Shown here: piece by piece, positions 34,601-42,870 of the stretch | How the letters are laid out: each line of letters begins with the position of its first letter | Numbering within the stretch: position 1 is the stretch's first letter | Origin: Diphasiastrum complanatum | Lineage: Eukaryota; Streptophyta; Lycopodiopsida; Lycopodiales; Lycopodiaceae | Length of the DNA stretch: 64,000 bases | Direction: 5' to 3' | Assembly: GCA_029204225.1 (NCBI GenBank) | Contig: CM055100.1 | Location: forward strand, 14,808,719 to 14,872,718 | Made by a program: the position numbers and the translations under genes | Notes under the pieces: generated by a model | Database searches by the model: none | Told to the model about the DNA's origin: nothing | What the model saw: the letters and a program-made list of their open reading frames with translations, nothing else

Positions 34601-37600
34601 AGGCAAAGGTCTCCCCCTAGTCTATATAGGGCTTCCATCTAGGTCATGTCTAAGGCCGATATCCTACTAGATATGCCTATGGCGTATTCCAACTAGACGT
34701 GGCAGTATGATTTTGCCGATGGTTAAGGTTTTCTTCTTTTCGTGTTTTTACCTCATGTAGGACTCTTGTAGCTGACAAGAGTCACAGAGGATGACTCGTA
34801 CAGTCAACTCAAAAGGACCACAAAGCAAGAAAATTGCTAGGGACGCGCACAAAAAATGACTCGTGGACGGAAACGGACTACTCGCAGAGGCGTGTAGAGT
34901 GCAAAAAATAACTCGTGGACGGGTAACTTACTACTTGCATATGACTCGCACAAAAGTTGACTCGCAAAAAAATGTGACTCGTGCAAGGATAACTTACTAC
35001 TTGCATATGACTTATATAGAAGATGACTCGCAAAAAAATGACTCGTGCAAGGGTAACTTACTACTCGCATATGACTCGTACAGTATATGACTCGCACAGG
35101 AATATGACTCACACATGAATATGACTTGTGCACGAGTCGAAAGGTGACAAAAAAACCTGTAAACAACTATGAAGACTAATGAGAACGTGTAGTAAAAATC
35201 AGCCTGAAACCCACTGAAAATGACTGAAAAAAAATGGCTAGAAACAGCTAAAATACAGATGACAAACACCGCTAAAATCTGGAAAACAGTAGGAAAACTT
35301 TGAAAAACCGCTGAAGTCGAAAAAAATAGTCGGAGAAAAGATCTGAAATTGTCGGAACGCAACTGAATTATTGATGAAACACACCTCTAAAGTGTGAAAC
35401 AATAGGAAAAACACCGCTAAAGTCGGAAGAACAGTAGAAAAACCTCTGAAATTTTCTGAAGTCAGAAAAATAGCCAAAACAACGTTGAACAGATCTGAAA
35501 AAAGTTTTTAAAATACTGCTTAATCGCACAGGATTGAGGGTGGATGCAAACAAAACAAATGACGGCTTAACCTAAAACCCAACTTCACAAAGGCTCAACC
35601 TATTTGTAAAAGGCCCAACGATAAAATAAAACTAATTAACTTGGTTCATAGAAATTATTATACACAATGTAACAATTATAAATCGTCATAGAGGAGAACT
35701 CTCAATGAAAGAAGATAAAGCTCTATTAGGCAAATGAGGTTCTTCTGGCAAAATGGACTCTTCCACTCCTATATATACTTGGAGTGGTGGTCACTGACAA
35801 AAAGGCACTATGGGACAAATAGACCACCTAGGCTTAACTTAATTAAATTGGTACCATGGGACAAACCCCCAATGATGGCGCAAAGGCCTAAACTTGACTG
35901 ATCTAGTTCTAGGCTTAAGTCTGTATTCTTTTCAAGATGGCTTGAATATTCCTTAGAATATCAGCTTACAGTGATCAAGAGCTTGATGATCCACCTCAAG
36001 ATCCAAGGACTCCAAGAAGATCCACAAGAGCAAGGGCCGAGCCATTGAGGCTCACTTATGATGGCAAAGGTGATCAAAGGGAAGACATTTCATCTTTTAC
36101 TTCATACACTTTCCTTACTTCAATGCTTGATGAACCAACATGCTATAAGATGCTTGTAAATCAAGAAGTTGGATGAATGCTATGCAAGTGGAGTATGATG
36201 CTCTCATGGAGAATCATACTTGAGACCTTGTTGATCTTCCTCAAGGGAAGAAACCACTTGATTGCAAGTGGGTGTATAGATTGAAGTATAATAAAGATGG
36301 ATCAATAAATAACTATAAAGCTAGGCTTGTAGCAAAAGGTTTCTTGCAAATCAAGGGAATTGATTATGATGAAACTTTTGCTCCTGTGGCTAAGCTAATT
36401 ACAATAAGATTGATCATTAGCCTTGTTACTACTTTCAATTGGAAGCTATTTCAACTTGATGTTACAAATGCCTTTCTCAATGGCTACTTGGAGGAAGAGA
36501 TCTACATAAGGAAGAGACCTACATGAGGCAACCCGAGGGCTTCATCAAGGAGGAGCATGAAGAAAAATTGTGTTCTATGGACTCAAGCAAACACCTAGAA
36601 CATGTTACTCTAGGCTAAACTCTTTCCTTATCTCCATCAACTTTGTTTTAAGTGCTTATGATCCATCATTGTACATAAGATTTCATGATGGAAAGATCAT
36701 TATTCTTGTATTGTATGACATTATTTTAAGTGAAAATGATCTAGATGGAATGAGAGATGTAAAAATTGCTTTATCTAAAGAGTTTAAAATGGTTGATCTT
36801 GGCCTATTGAACTTCATTCTAGGAATAGAAGTGATAAGAGGATTGGATTTTAGTTTCATTTTTCAATCTAAGTATGCTACATCCATCCTAGATAGATTTG
36901 GAATGAAGAATTGTAAAGGGATTGAGACTCCAATGGAGCAGCATGTAAAAGCATCTATTGATGGTGATGAAACATCCTTTGAGAACATCACTTTATATAG
37001 AAGGCTTATAGGCTCCTTGATATATTTGATTATAACTAGACTTGATCTTAGTTATAGTGTTGAAAAATTAAGCCAATTCATGCAAAGTCCTTTGGTGTCA
37101 CATTGGAAAATGGCCAAAAGAGCTTTAGGTACATCTCATCAACTAAGAATTTTGGTATATTTGGACAATGGGACTAATCTTGGCTTAAGAGCCTATAGTG
37201 ACTTGGATTTTGCAGCTGACAAAGTGGACCGAAAGTCAACAAGTGCATTTGCCACCTTCTTATGTGATGGAATAGTATTATGGGTTTCCAAAAAGCAAGA
37301 TACAATTTTCTTATCTTCCACAGAATCCGAGTATAAGGCCTTGACATCAACATGCAAGGAGGTCTTATGGCTCAAGAGGCTATTGGTAGAGCTTCATGTC
37401 ATTGAGGAGGAGGTTCCTATCATCTATTGTGACAATCAATCAGCCCAACCACTTGCTACCAATCCTACATTCTATGCAAGGAGCAAGCACATCGAGATTG
37501 CTCATCATTTTGTGAGGGAAAAGGTGCAAGCCAAAGAGATCAAGCTCCAACATGTGTTTTCATCGAATTGCTTAGCTGATCTATTCACTAAATCCTTGTC

Positions 37601-39950
37601 TAAGGATTCATTTGTTAACCTAAGATCTTCAATTGGAGTAATCGATAAAAGTATCATAATTTCCAAGGCTAGATTTGAGGAGGAGTGTGAAAAATTGCCA
37701 ATGTTGGCAAATCTAGCCATGTAGAATATGTAGAATATCGTAACTTATGTACATGAGTGGGTGCCACATGTGTGAGGCCATGATGCCACGTGGGAAACCT
37801 ATTTTAGTGTAGGTTAGATTGAGTCTAAAGAGTTTGGTAGTGATTCCTACATTATAGAACCTACACCTAAATTTATGATGAAAAATTGACCAACTAGCCA
37901 CCTACTTGGCATGACTCTAGGAATGAGGCTAGGGTTGCAAATTCGGGCAAGAAAGCCAAGTTAAGTTCCTTACTACATGCTGGAAATTCACCTAACTTTA
38001 CAAAGGAAGTGACTTTTACTATGTATTCCATCCTCCCATAGTGAGGACTTGGATTATTTTTTGGAGCTCATTGGCAATCTCGAGCTACTCCACATTTGTA
38101 TTGGGTGTTTGTGATCTAAATGCAACCAAAGTAATTCAGCCTTCATCCTCTGTTTGCAGCCCGTACATCGGGCTTCATTCCACACGTGTGAAGTCGGATT
38201 TCATCATTGATCAATGTTATTTGATTGTTCTTGCTTGTTGATTGTCAAATTGCCAATCTAGATCAATTTTTGTGGCTAGTTTTTGTGATAGATTGTTTAG
38301 CAAGCATCCAATCACTCTTGTGGATCTTGTGTAGATCCATTTATGATCCAAAAGTACAGCAATTCAACACAACCTTCATTGTTGTCCGAATCTTTCTATT
38401 TTTTAATGTTGTGTGAAAATTTCATATAAAGTTCTTGAAAGGCCTTCAGGGCTGCAGCTTGTGAATTACTCTAAATGACTTTTGGTCAAATACTTGCTCT
38501 AAAGCCATGCTTCTTGGGAGACAAGCACACCAAAGGATGTACAAGTAGTGGCCTTCAAATGTATTTGTATATTTCGTGGACATTCTCTTATCATACAACA
38601 AGAGGAAATTCAAGCTCATGATTTTTAAAGTTATGACATCAACATTATACACTATAATTAATTTGGACAATTTGAAGTTTTATATTGAAAAGTTAGTTTG
38701 ATATCTTGTGATAAACTAATGGAGATTCTATGCAAAAATTTGAAGTTAGAAGAAAAAGCTTTGCACTTTTTTTTTGTTGCCTTAAGGATAAAAGTATAAA
38801 TGTTGATTCATATTAGATTTTGGAAGTTGACAATGTTTGTTCTTCATTGCACTTTCTTTTGGATAATTTGCATATGGTCTAGGTGATTTCATTTCCCAAC
38901 AAAGAATAATTATTCCCAAAGGTACTAATCTACAAAATTTTTACCTTTTTCATAAGAGTGAATTTGTGCAAAGATTGGTTTCTTCTTCTACTTGTCTCAT
39001 CTTATTGCATAAGCTAAGGCAGGCTGTAAGGTACATTTATAGTTAATTTATTTTGTATCATCCTACTTTTGTTAGCCTTTTGTAAAATGACCCTAACATT
39101 TTTGGTGGAGGAATCTATCCTATAGACTCGTATGAACTCAATTGTGCATCTAGTGTTGATAACTAAATTTTTCTCGACCTTTTTCAATTGGTCAACCTAG
39201 CTTGAGGACATTCAAGCAAAAAAATTGATGTTCTCCCACTTGCATAGTCTATGTGCTTGACTTTAAGATTGTTGGTAAAAGTTTAGATGAAGCAATTATC
39301 ACAACTATGTTTTTGTAATCTCTAATTGCATTTTCCTAAATTCATCATGTGCTACAATGTTTGATATTGAACAATTAGCTAGTTTTGCAGATTGTCATTA
39401 AGCTATTTGGTCTGGAGAAAGCTAACTATCAAAGGCTCAATTGAAAGCCTTAAGACCTAGCCCTAATGCATCTCCACCACTTATAAGAGATTGTGAGCAT
39501 GAGTCTTTCGTATTGTTTTTCCGAGAAGTTGAAGCTTGCAATGTGCCTTGTACAACCAACTCAAGATGACATGTAGCACCTACAATTTGTAGCTAATAAT
39601 TTGTGTAAGTTACCAACTGCAACAATCAAAAGCATTTTATGGATGAGACACAAGAAACTTGTAGATCTTTGGGCTAGAGGTCAAACTTCTAAAATGACCT
39701 TTTTTTTTTTTGTAATTTCCAGGTTTGCTTGCGATGGGGACTAATGAGTGGAAACTCTATACTAGTCAAAAGTTACAACAAAGCAAGAATATTGCAGAAT
39801 AAGCAAGTGTTTGATTGGGATCTTTTAGAAGACGACCTCAAGGGAATTGAGAATTTATCGCAAAAGAGATTCAATCTAGGTCTTTGGTTTGTTAATGTAG
39901 GCAATAGTCCCTACAAAAGCTATGAGGAATTGTGGGATGGAGAGGTTTAG
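10505..39950 (+). CDS. NADPH-dependent aldo-keto reductase, AKR4-like (gene A, 5 exons)
   Basis: Coding exons are 10505-10657, 11111-11292, 22483-22723, 26550-26729 and 39723-39950. They splice at GT/AG in consistent phases (0, 2, 0, 0) to 327 codons, close to the usual 310-325 for the family. The catalytic tetrad is Asp58 and Tyr63 ([11 protein letters not shown]), Lys92 (TTKLW) and His125 (LIHWP). Cofactor binding is marked by [11 protein letters not shown], and the C-terminus ends in YEELWDGEV as in plant AKR4 enzymes. Members reduce aldehydes and ketones with NADPH in cytosol or plastid; no transit peptide is evident, so cytosol is likelier. A second start at 10526 (MGSETPL) would give 320 residues. 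The usual Trp after GLGT is replaced by Val. Confidence 0.93.
10658..11110 (+). other. gene A intron 1
   Basis: 453 bp with no gene. It ends in CCCCATGCAG before exon 2. Its last portion resembles sequence before exon 2 of gene B (63780-63840). Confidence 0.8.
11111..11292 (+). CDS. aldo-keto reductase A, exon 2
   Basis: 182 bp from [12 protein letters not shown] to KESL plus two bases of a split codon, with donor GTAAGT. It holds catalytic Asp58, Tyr63 and Lys92. Gene B has an exon of identical length at 63598-63779. Confidence 0.95.
11293..13475 (+). other. gene A intron 2, first part
   Basis: No gene recognised. The first ~50 bp align with gene B after its exon 2. A segment at 12255-12340 (CTTGGTTTCC through GACCAAAGAAAC) recurs in diverged form at 20525-20580, so it is part of a short interspersed repeat of unknown type. 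Confidence 0.5.
13476..13697 (-). pseudogene. copia gag N-terminal fragment
   Basis: Reads [20 protein letters not shown] then [20 protein letters not shown] and [14 protein letters not shown]. The pattern F-V-KFNGxNFxxWxxxM is the start of copia gag. It stops after 73 codons with no protease or pol nearby, so it is an isolated fragment of a family different from the element at 456-6432. Confidence 0.85.
13741..13889. repeat. 76-bp tandem duplication
   Basis: ATCACTTCTTTATA begins at 13741 and 13817. The two units are nearly identical through CAGACAAATG. It lies directly upstream (on the - strand) of the copia gag start and may be part of that element's leader. Confidence 0.95.
13890..15940. 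other. gene A intron 2, middle part
   Basis: No supported gene. An open frame on the - strand at 15087-14803 (94 codons) has an ordinary-looking composition, but no motif and no coding neighbours. Confidence 0.4.
15940..17320 (+). pseudogene. non-LTR-type reverse transcriptase remnant
   Basis: Several + strand frames share one decayed polyprotein. Near 16126-16530 there is a Cys-containing segment and then [18 protein letters not shown]. At 16975-17035 the RT entry motif [20 protein letters not shown] appears. At 17085-17200 the next block reads [20 protein letters not shown], matching the Q-G-V-G-E-HA-R pattern before the first catalytic Asp. Such RTs, with ...[12 protein letters not shown]..., are known from LINE-like elements of many eukaryotes including plants. 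Stops and shifts are frequent, and the catalytic YxDD region was not found intact. The family is assigned by motif memory only. Confidence 0.65.
17321..18185 (+). pseudogene. downstream remnant of the same RT element
   Basis: Scattered readable pieces (for example [15 protein letters not shown] and [14 protein letters not shown] around 17580-17730) continue in the same direction as the RT block. A phrase around GAGTTGGTTAAGTCTGA recurs near 17731, 17790 and 17900, indicating local duplication. No complete domain can be named. Confidence 0.4.
18689..19146. repeat. degenerate LTR, left copy
   Basis: This segment aligns in direct orientation with 21223-21903. Shared blocks include GTTATGATTAATTGACT-type sequence, ATGGTAGTTGGTA, GAATGGACATGCATTGG-type, CATTCTCTAGGTGTGAG and GGTTAGGCCCTAA-type. 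Copies have diverged substantially. Confidence 0.7.
19147..21222. other. interior of degenerate LTR element
   Basis: About 2.1 kb between the LTR copies with no recognisable gag or pol frame on either strand. A purine-rich tract TTCAGGAGGGAAG at 21210-21222 sits just before the right copy, as a polypurine tract should for a + strand element. Confidence 0.55.
21223..21903. repeat. degenerate LTR, right copy
   Basis: Direct partner of 18689-19146. It carries an extra block of about 260 bp (roughly 21490-21750) that the left copy lacks. Confidence 0.7.
21904..22482 (+). other. gene A intron 2, 3' part homologous to gene B
   Basis: Non-coding, but it aligns in inverted orientation with 58207-59270 of gene B. 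Shared blocks include ATGCTTTCTAGTATATG and CATGGGCTGCAA-type sequence. It ends GTATGCAG before exon 3. Confidence 0.75.
22483..22723 (+). CDS. aldo-keto reductase A, exon 3
   Basis: 241 bp. It completes the split His codon and reads [15 protein letters not shown] with catalytic His125, then [20 protein letters not shown] and PAVNQ. The acceptor used is ATGCAG at 22477-22482; using the next AG at 22492 would break the reading phase. Donor is CAG|GTATGT. Confidence 0.95.
22724..26549 (+). other. gene A intron 3
   Basis: 3.8 kb without a gene. Both ends (about 22724-23080 and 25560-26549) align with intron 3 of gene B in inverted orientation. The middle (about 23080-25560) is specific to gene A. 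A - strand frame at 25431-25213 has ordinary composition but no motif. Confidence 0.7.
23772..23923. repeat. 76-bp tandem repeat with ACACGTGTC boxes
   Basis: Units start at 23772 and 23848. Each has TGACAYGTGTC, GTGTCCCARTGAGCAT and TGACACGTGTC, so each is bounded by inverted G-box-like palindromes. Confidence 0.85.
26550..26729 (+). CDS. aldo-keto reductase A, exon 4
   Basis: 180 bp, phase 0 at both ends. Encodes [20 protein letters not shown], then [12 protein letters not shown] and [17 protein letters not shown]. These are the AKR strands that form the active-site floor, with the conserved Tyr that stacks on nicotinamide (AYSTLG). Confidence 0.95.
26730..29280 (+). other. gene A intron 4, 5' part
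   Basis: Non-coding. The segment 27190-27370 aligns in inverted orientation with 52800-53000 of gene B intron 4. A region at 28640-28760 has an unusual higher-GC patch but no supported gene. Confidence 0.6.
29290..30050 (+). pseudogene. Ty3/gypsy RNase H-integrase fragment
   Basis: The + strand reads [20 protein letters not shown] then FESKKLTG, the RNase H segment of Ty3/gypsy elements. About 180 bp later come [39 protein letters not shown] and GYSPFMLM, typical of gypsy integrase. Frames change between these blocks. It is truncated at both ends. Confidence 0.85.
30260..31700 (-). pseudogene. coiled-coil, Gln-rich ORF region downstream of gypsy integrase
   Basis: Frames at 31695-31417, 31534-31298, 31112-30669 and 30646-30260 read in the same direction as the gypsy element. 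The longest has charged heptad-like sequence ([20 protein letters not shown]) and then [33 protein letters not shown]. The last runs into a Pro/His/Thr-rich tail. Coiled coils with Gln-rich ends occur before the gag capsid domain in some gypsy elements. This could be the gag start of another copy, or an extra 3' ORF; I cannot decide. Confidence 0.5.
32022..32520 (-). pseudogene. gypsy integrase, C-terminal part
   Basis: Begins on the - strand with [20 protein letters not shown] then TPFQLTYG, which follows the integrase core in gypsy elements. After one stop it continues VIPVQFYVP, then [20 protein letters not shown] and KLKFTG, the SH3-like GPY/F-region precursor. A stop follows at 32022. 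Confidence 0.88.
32521..32989. mobile_element. solo-LTR-like insertion in gypsy integrase
   Basis: Integrase coding is interrupted between LLQIKVA and [13 protein letters not shown] by 469 bp. The insert begins TGTTGAAATATAAACC, like many copia LTRs, and ends TTTTTTCA, so it has TG...CA ends. It holds a run of GCATGTTGTTGCATG units at about 32818-32900. A target-site duplication is not evident, so the exact ends are uncertain. Confidence 0.6.
32990..33984 (-). pseudogene. gypsy integrase (zinc finger and core)
   Basis: One frame has the end of RNase H ([29 protein letters not shown]), then the HHCC zinc finger (HKGVGGGHF ... [11 protein letters not shown]) and the first catalytic Asp in WSIDYVGPI. 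After a frame change the core continues with [12 protein letters not shown]-type sequence ([20 protein letters not shown]), containing the catalytic Glu. Confidence 0.92.
34045..34330 (-). pseudogene. gypsy RNase H and the last part of RT
   Basis: Reads [20 protein letters not shown], the RT thumb end, then [17 protein letters not shown] with the first RNase H Asp, [20 protein letters not shown] with catalytic Glu, and [11 protein letters not shown]. The frame breaks at both ends. Confidence 0.92.
34364..34552 (-). pseudogene. gypsy gag fragment
   Basis: Reads [20 protein letters not shown] then [20 protein letters not shown], the start of the Ty3/gypsy gag capsid domain. It ends abruptly at about 34380, where the next recognisable sequence is already RT thumb. 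Confidence 0.85.
34850..35110. repeat. 66-bp minisatellite rich in TGACTCG
   Basis: About four imperfect units of TGACTCGTGCAAGGGTAACT, TACTACTCGCATATGACTCG and a linker. The unit length is a multiple of three, so a - strand frame repeats a 22-residue word (SHFFAS...YASSKL). It lies upstream of the gypsy gag fragment, where an LTR or leader would be. Confidence 0.85.
35111..35940. other. low-complexity A-rich sequence and spacer
   Basis: 35160-35530 holds short degenerate repeats around ACCGCTAAAATCGGAAAAAC-like words. 35640-35860 has TATATATACTTGG and resembles LTR promoter sequence. No gene seen. Confidence 0.5.
36150..37723 (+). pseudogene. copia RT and RNase H, inactivated
   Basis: RT begins near [15 protein letters not shown] and includes [20 protein letters not shown] and [19 protein letters not shown]. 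At 36494-36528 a 17-base near-tandem duplication (GAAGAGATCTACATAAG, then GAAGAGACCTACATGAG) causes a frame break before MRQPEGF. The active site reads LVLYDIIL, lacking the Val-Asp of YVDD. RNase H follows with [20 protein letters not shown] and [15 protein letters not shown], ending [10 protein letters not shown]. Confidence 0.92.
37686..38369 (+). repeat. copia 3' LTR
   Basis: Starts TGTGAAAAATTGCC directly after the polypurine tract and ends near AATTCAACA. It contains CACATGTGTGAG and CACACGTGTGAAG palindromes also seen in the LTR at 4868-6432. The right end is set by alignment to that LTR and may be off by some bases. Confidence 0.7.
38370..39722 (+). other. gene A intron 4, 3' part
   Basis: No gene. 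Portions (for example CTAACATTTTTGGTGGAGGA at 39091) match gene B intron 4 at 51340-51370 in inverted orientation, so this is ancestral intron. It ends in a T-run and TTTCCAG. Confidence 0.75.
39723..39950 (+). CDS. aldo-keto reductase A, exon 5
   Basis: Encodes [20 protein letters not shown] and [19 protein letters not shown], then [14 protein letters not shown] and stop. The K-S-x-N-x-x-R motif binds the 2'-phosphate of NADPH in this family. The usual Pro before Lys-Ser is Val. Length (228 bp) equals the last exon of gene B. Confidence 0.95.
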   Translation, partial: VCLRWGLMSGNSILVKSYNKARILQNKQVFDWDLLEDDLKGIENLSQKRFNLGLWFVNVGNSPYKSYEELWDGEV

Positions 39951-40834
39951 ATGCTTTTACAAATTGTGTTTGGAAGTTGATTTCCATGGAGGAATGAAGT
40001 TCTTTTAGGCATACATTTAATCATGTAAACTTGTATTCATTGGGTGGCTATGTCCTATCCTTGCTTGAAAATTGTTTACTGGTTAATTATACCCATAAGA
40101 TACGATTTGATAAACTTTGATTAGGATCCCATATTTTTAGTTGTCGATATATGGTTTGACAAAGGCTTTGGGATTTGTGATCAATAGTTGTCATCACTGT
40201 GTCATCTTTTTTTTATGTACAACAAATCATGCAACATACCCATATGCTACTTTTAGGCCTTATGAGAAAAACAACCAATTTTTCTTTCTATTAGCCAATG
40301 ATAAGTACACCAGTGGGATTGATATTGCATGTCCCTCATGATCACAGGCTCTCCCTCAAGGAGACAACTATTATTTATGGTGGATCGATGGAGATGAATA
40401 TCACTTCCATAGCAATGCTTTAGGATCAACTTGATTGGACCCAAGCTTCTTGATCTAAATGTGAAAGCACTTCGGTTGGAACTTATTAAATTAGGGCTCT
40501 CTTTGAATTGTGATGATTTCTAAAATGGTGTTTTAGCATGTATGAAGGTAATGCCAATTAAAAGTCTAGGATAGGAAGCAATATATTGGTATAAGCCCTT
40601 CATCACTATACTCAATGGTGTATTGGCTTGCCAATATAGGCTAGTCTTGTACCAACCAATACCCAAGACAAGACCGGGATTTGTGGGGGGGGGGGGGGGG
40701 GAGGAGGAGGGGAGGGGAGGCTATCATGTGGCATCAATTGTATGCATATCTAAGGTGGTGATTACAATAAAGGTTCTTCATTGTTATGTGAAAATTTGGG
40801 ATGCTCCTCTGAAAGAGAGAATTTTTGCAAGGCA
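39951..40834. other. 3' flank of gene A
   Basis: The first ~500 bp align with the 3' flank of gene B (about 50050-50540) in inverted orientation, for example around TTTGATAAACTTTGATTAGGA. A run of 17 G at 40685-40701 followed by GAGGAGG repeats could form a G-quadruplex. No gene seen. Confidence 0.6.
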
Positions 40835-41905
40835 TTTTTCCTTTTTTTGGGGAGTGCATTTCAATGTTTAATGAGAGCTTGTAATCAATGTCACATTTCT
40901 CTAGGAAGCCTCCCCCATTGCTTGTAGATTGCTAAGTGATATTGCAACAAATTTTCACTTCAAATGATCACCTTGGAGTACAAATTCAATTGTTACTAGT
41001 ATGCAACTTATACATTTTGTTGTGATAATACTTGGTGAGGATCAAGATTTCTAAATATTTTAATATCATGGCATTGCAGATTGATTTTTACAAATAGGAA
41101 AACTTCCAATATCAAGATTCTATTGGTAAAAAAAATTGTTGATACTTGCTCAACACTAGTCGAGAACAAATAACAACCAATTTTCTTTAGCTAGCCTTGG
41201 CCCTTCATAGGCTAATGCATTGGGCACAATGTAATCTTCGAACATAGAAGTTGCTTTCTAGAATGTTATTCAAGACTAGAAGTCCATCCTACCCATCAAA
41301 TCAAATTCTCATGACCACATACAAACTGGGTTTGTGCCAAAATAATGCTAAAAATGATGTGGAGTTTCTGTTCAAGAGCATATGGTTCATATCAAATTCC
41401 ACATCATCTATCTTGACACAAACCTTTGGTATATAATGAGGATCTGATTTGATGTGTACCCAGTCCTGAATAACACTCTAGAAAGCAACTTTTGTGTTTA
41501 GTTTATCTCAAGAATACATTGCACCCAATGAATTAGCCCATGAAGGGCCAAAGTTACTTAAGTAAAATTGGTTCTTGACTAGTGTTGAGCAACTATCATC
41601 AATTTTAATACCAATAGAGTCTTGGTATTGGAAGTTTTTTAATTATAAAAATCAATCAGTCAAATTGTATCAAAATACTTGGAAATTTTAGTCCCAACCA
41701 AGTATCATAACAAACATAATATATAAGTTGCATACTAGTAACAATCAGATTAGTTATGCAAGGTCATCAACCTAAGTACAAAATTATTGCAATCTCACTT
41801 AGCAATCTACAAGCAATGGGGAAAATGGAGCTTTTAAGAGAAGTGTGACGTTGATTTAGCCTATCAATACACATTGAAATGCAGCCAATTAAAAAGGAGA
41901 AATGT
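40835..41905. repeat. ~1.07-kb long inverted repeat (foldback)
   Basis: Left arm about 40835-41367 and right arm about 41392-41905 are inverted copies around a loop of some 24 bases. Matching landmarks include CATTGCTTGTAGATTGCTAAG against CTTAGCAATCTACAAGCAATG, and CTTTCTAGAATGTTATTCA against TGAATAACACTCTAGAAAG. Identity looks around 75-85 percent with small indels. There is no coding frame. It may be a foldback DNA transposon or a hairpin RNA locus. Confidence 0.85.
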
Positions 41906-42710
41906 TGAACTTAGGTGGTCAATCTCACACCAAGGACCCTCTACCACCACATGGGTGGATCAAGTGGCTATTATTTTATAGGTGGCTTGAACAATTGCGT
42001 TTGTGTAATCCTATCTAGCAAACTCCAACATGTAGGTGGCCTCCATATTTGGTAGGTATAGATGCGGGATCTCCTTTTAAGTGGCCTTTCTTGCAATAGC
42101 CTTTTTTCTTTTGTGTGAGTCTTAGAATGGAGCAATCTTTTTTTTTTAATGGCCATCATGGTGCATGCCATCATAAGAGTTTAGGCACTAGTTGCATATG
42201 TTCAATAGGTCCATTTGATACGTAGCTAGTGCTTAAACTTTGACTACCTTTAGGAATAGGAGAATGATGGCATGGACCATGAGCACTGTTAGAAAATGTT
42301 AAAAAGCTAAAAAAGGCAAATTTCATCAAAAACCTTCAGATTTCAATCATATTTTTATTAACTCTCACCAATCCTACTGAAGCTTTCTCTTACTGAGATT
42401 AGCTCTCAACAGTTTTTGTGAAGGTTAGTTTGCAAAATCCAAATTTTGCGAGGGTTTTTTTTTATTTTGATTATTTTTATTGAAGTAAACATACCTCTTT
42501 CAAAAAAAAACATCAGTAACTTTCTGTTAACATTTACACAACTTTTTTTTCCAGCCCTCCTTAATATTTCTCATACATTTCTAGAGCTTTAGTGAACTTT
42601 GCGAAAATTGATATTTAGAGAATAGTTCTAGGAGGGTAATTTTCCAAAATTACTCATTTTATGTTGTCAAAATTATCGCCAAGCGAAAAAAATTAGTACT
42701 TTTACTGCAT
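41906..42710. other. intergenic, no gene seen
   Basis: AT-rich. No coding signal or strong repeat recognised. Confidence 0.5.
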
Positions 42711-42870
42711 ATTAATCCTCACCGAATCTATCAATGTTATGTTATATTGTTTCCAATCTCTAGTTATACCTCGAAGGTTAGTTTGACCAGAAACATGCAC
42801 TAACCTTCGAGGTACAACTGGAGATTGGAAACAATATAACATAACATTGATAGATTCGGTGAGGATTAAT
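42711..42870. repeat. near-perfect 72-bp-arm hairpin
   Basis: 42711-42782 and 42799-42870 are inverted copies with 70 of 72 positions matching, separated by 16 bases. Outer ends are ATTAATCCTCACCG and CGGTGAGGATTAAT. The arms are far more alike than those of the larger foldback nearby, so the hairpin is young or constrained. It could be a small MITE or a microRNA/siRNA precursor. Confidence 0.95.

Larger units (their letters stand above)
30260..34640 (-). mobile_element. Ty3/gypsy retrotransposon, internally deleted
   Basis: On the - strand the order is gag fragment (34552-34364), RT end and RNase H (34320-34045), integrase (33984-32994), integrase C-terminal region (32510-32022), then a further coding-like region (31695-30260). 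Protease and nearly all of RT are missing between gag and RNase H, so it is an internal deletion derivative. A 469-bp insertion splits integrase. It lies antisense within intron 4 of gene A; the aligned intron of gene B lacks it. Confidence 0.85.
35940..38369 (+). mobile_element. Ty1/copia element, 3' half with one LTR
   Basis: Contains the end of the integrase-RT linker, RT, RNase H, a polypurine tract (TTTGAGGAGGAG, 37674-37685) and a 3' LTR (37686-38369). The 5' LTR, gag and integrase are missing. RT sequence and polypurine tract match the element at 456-6432, so they are one family. It lies in sense orientation in intron 4 of gene A. Confidence 0.88.

Noticed and set aside
34837-35166. 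109-codon - strand frame with repeated words
   Set aside because: The frame stays open because the minisatellite unit is 66 bp. It has no other sign of coding.
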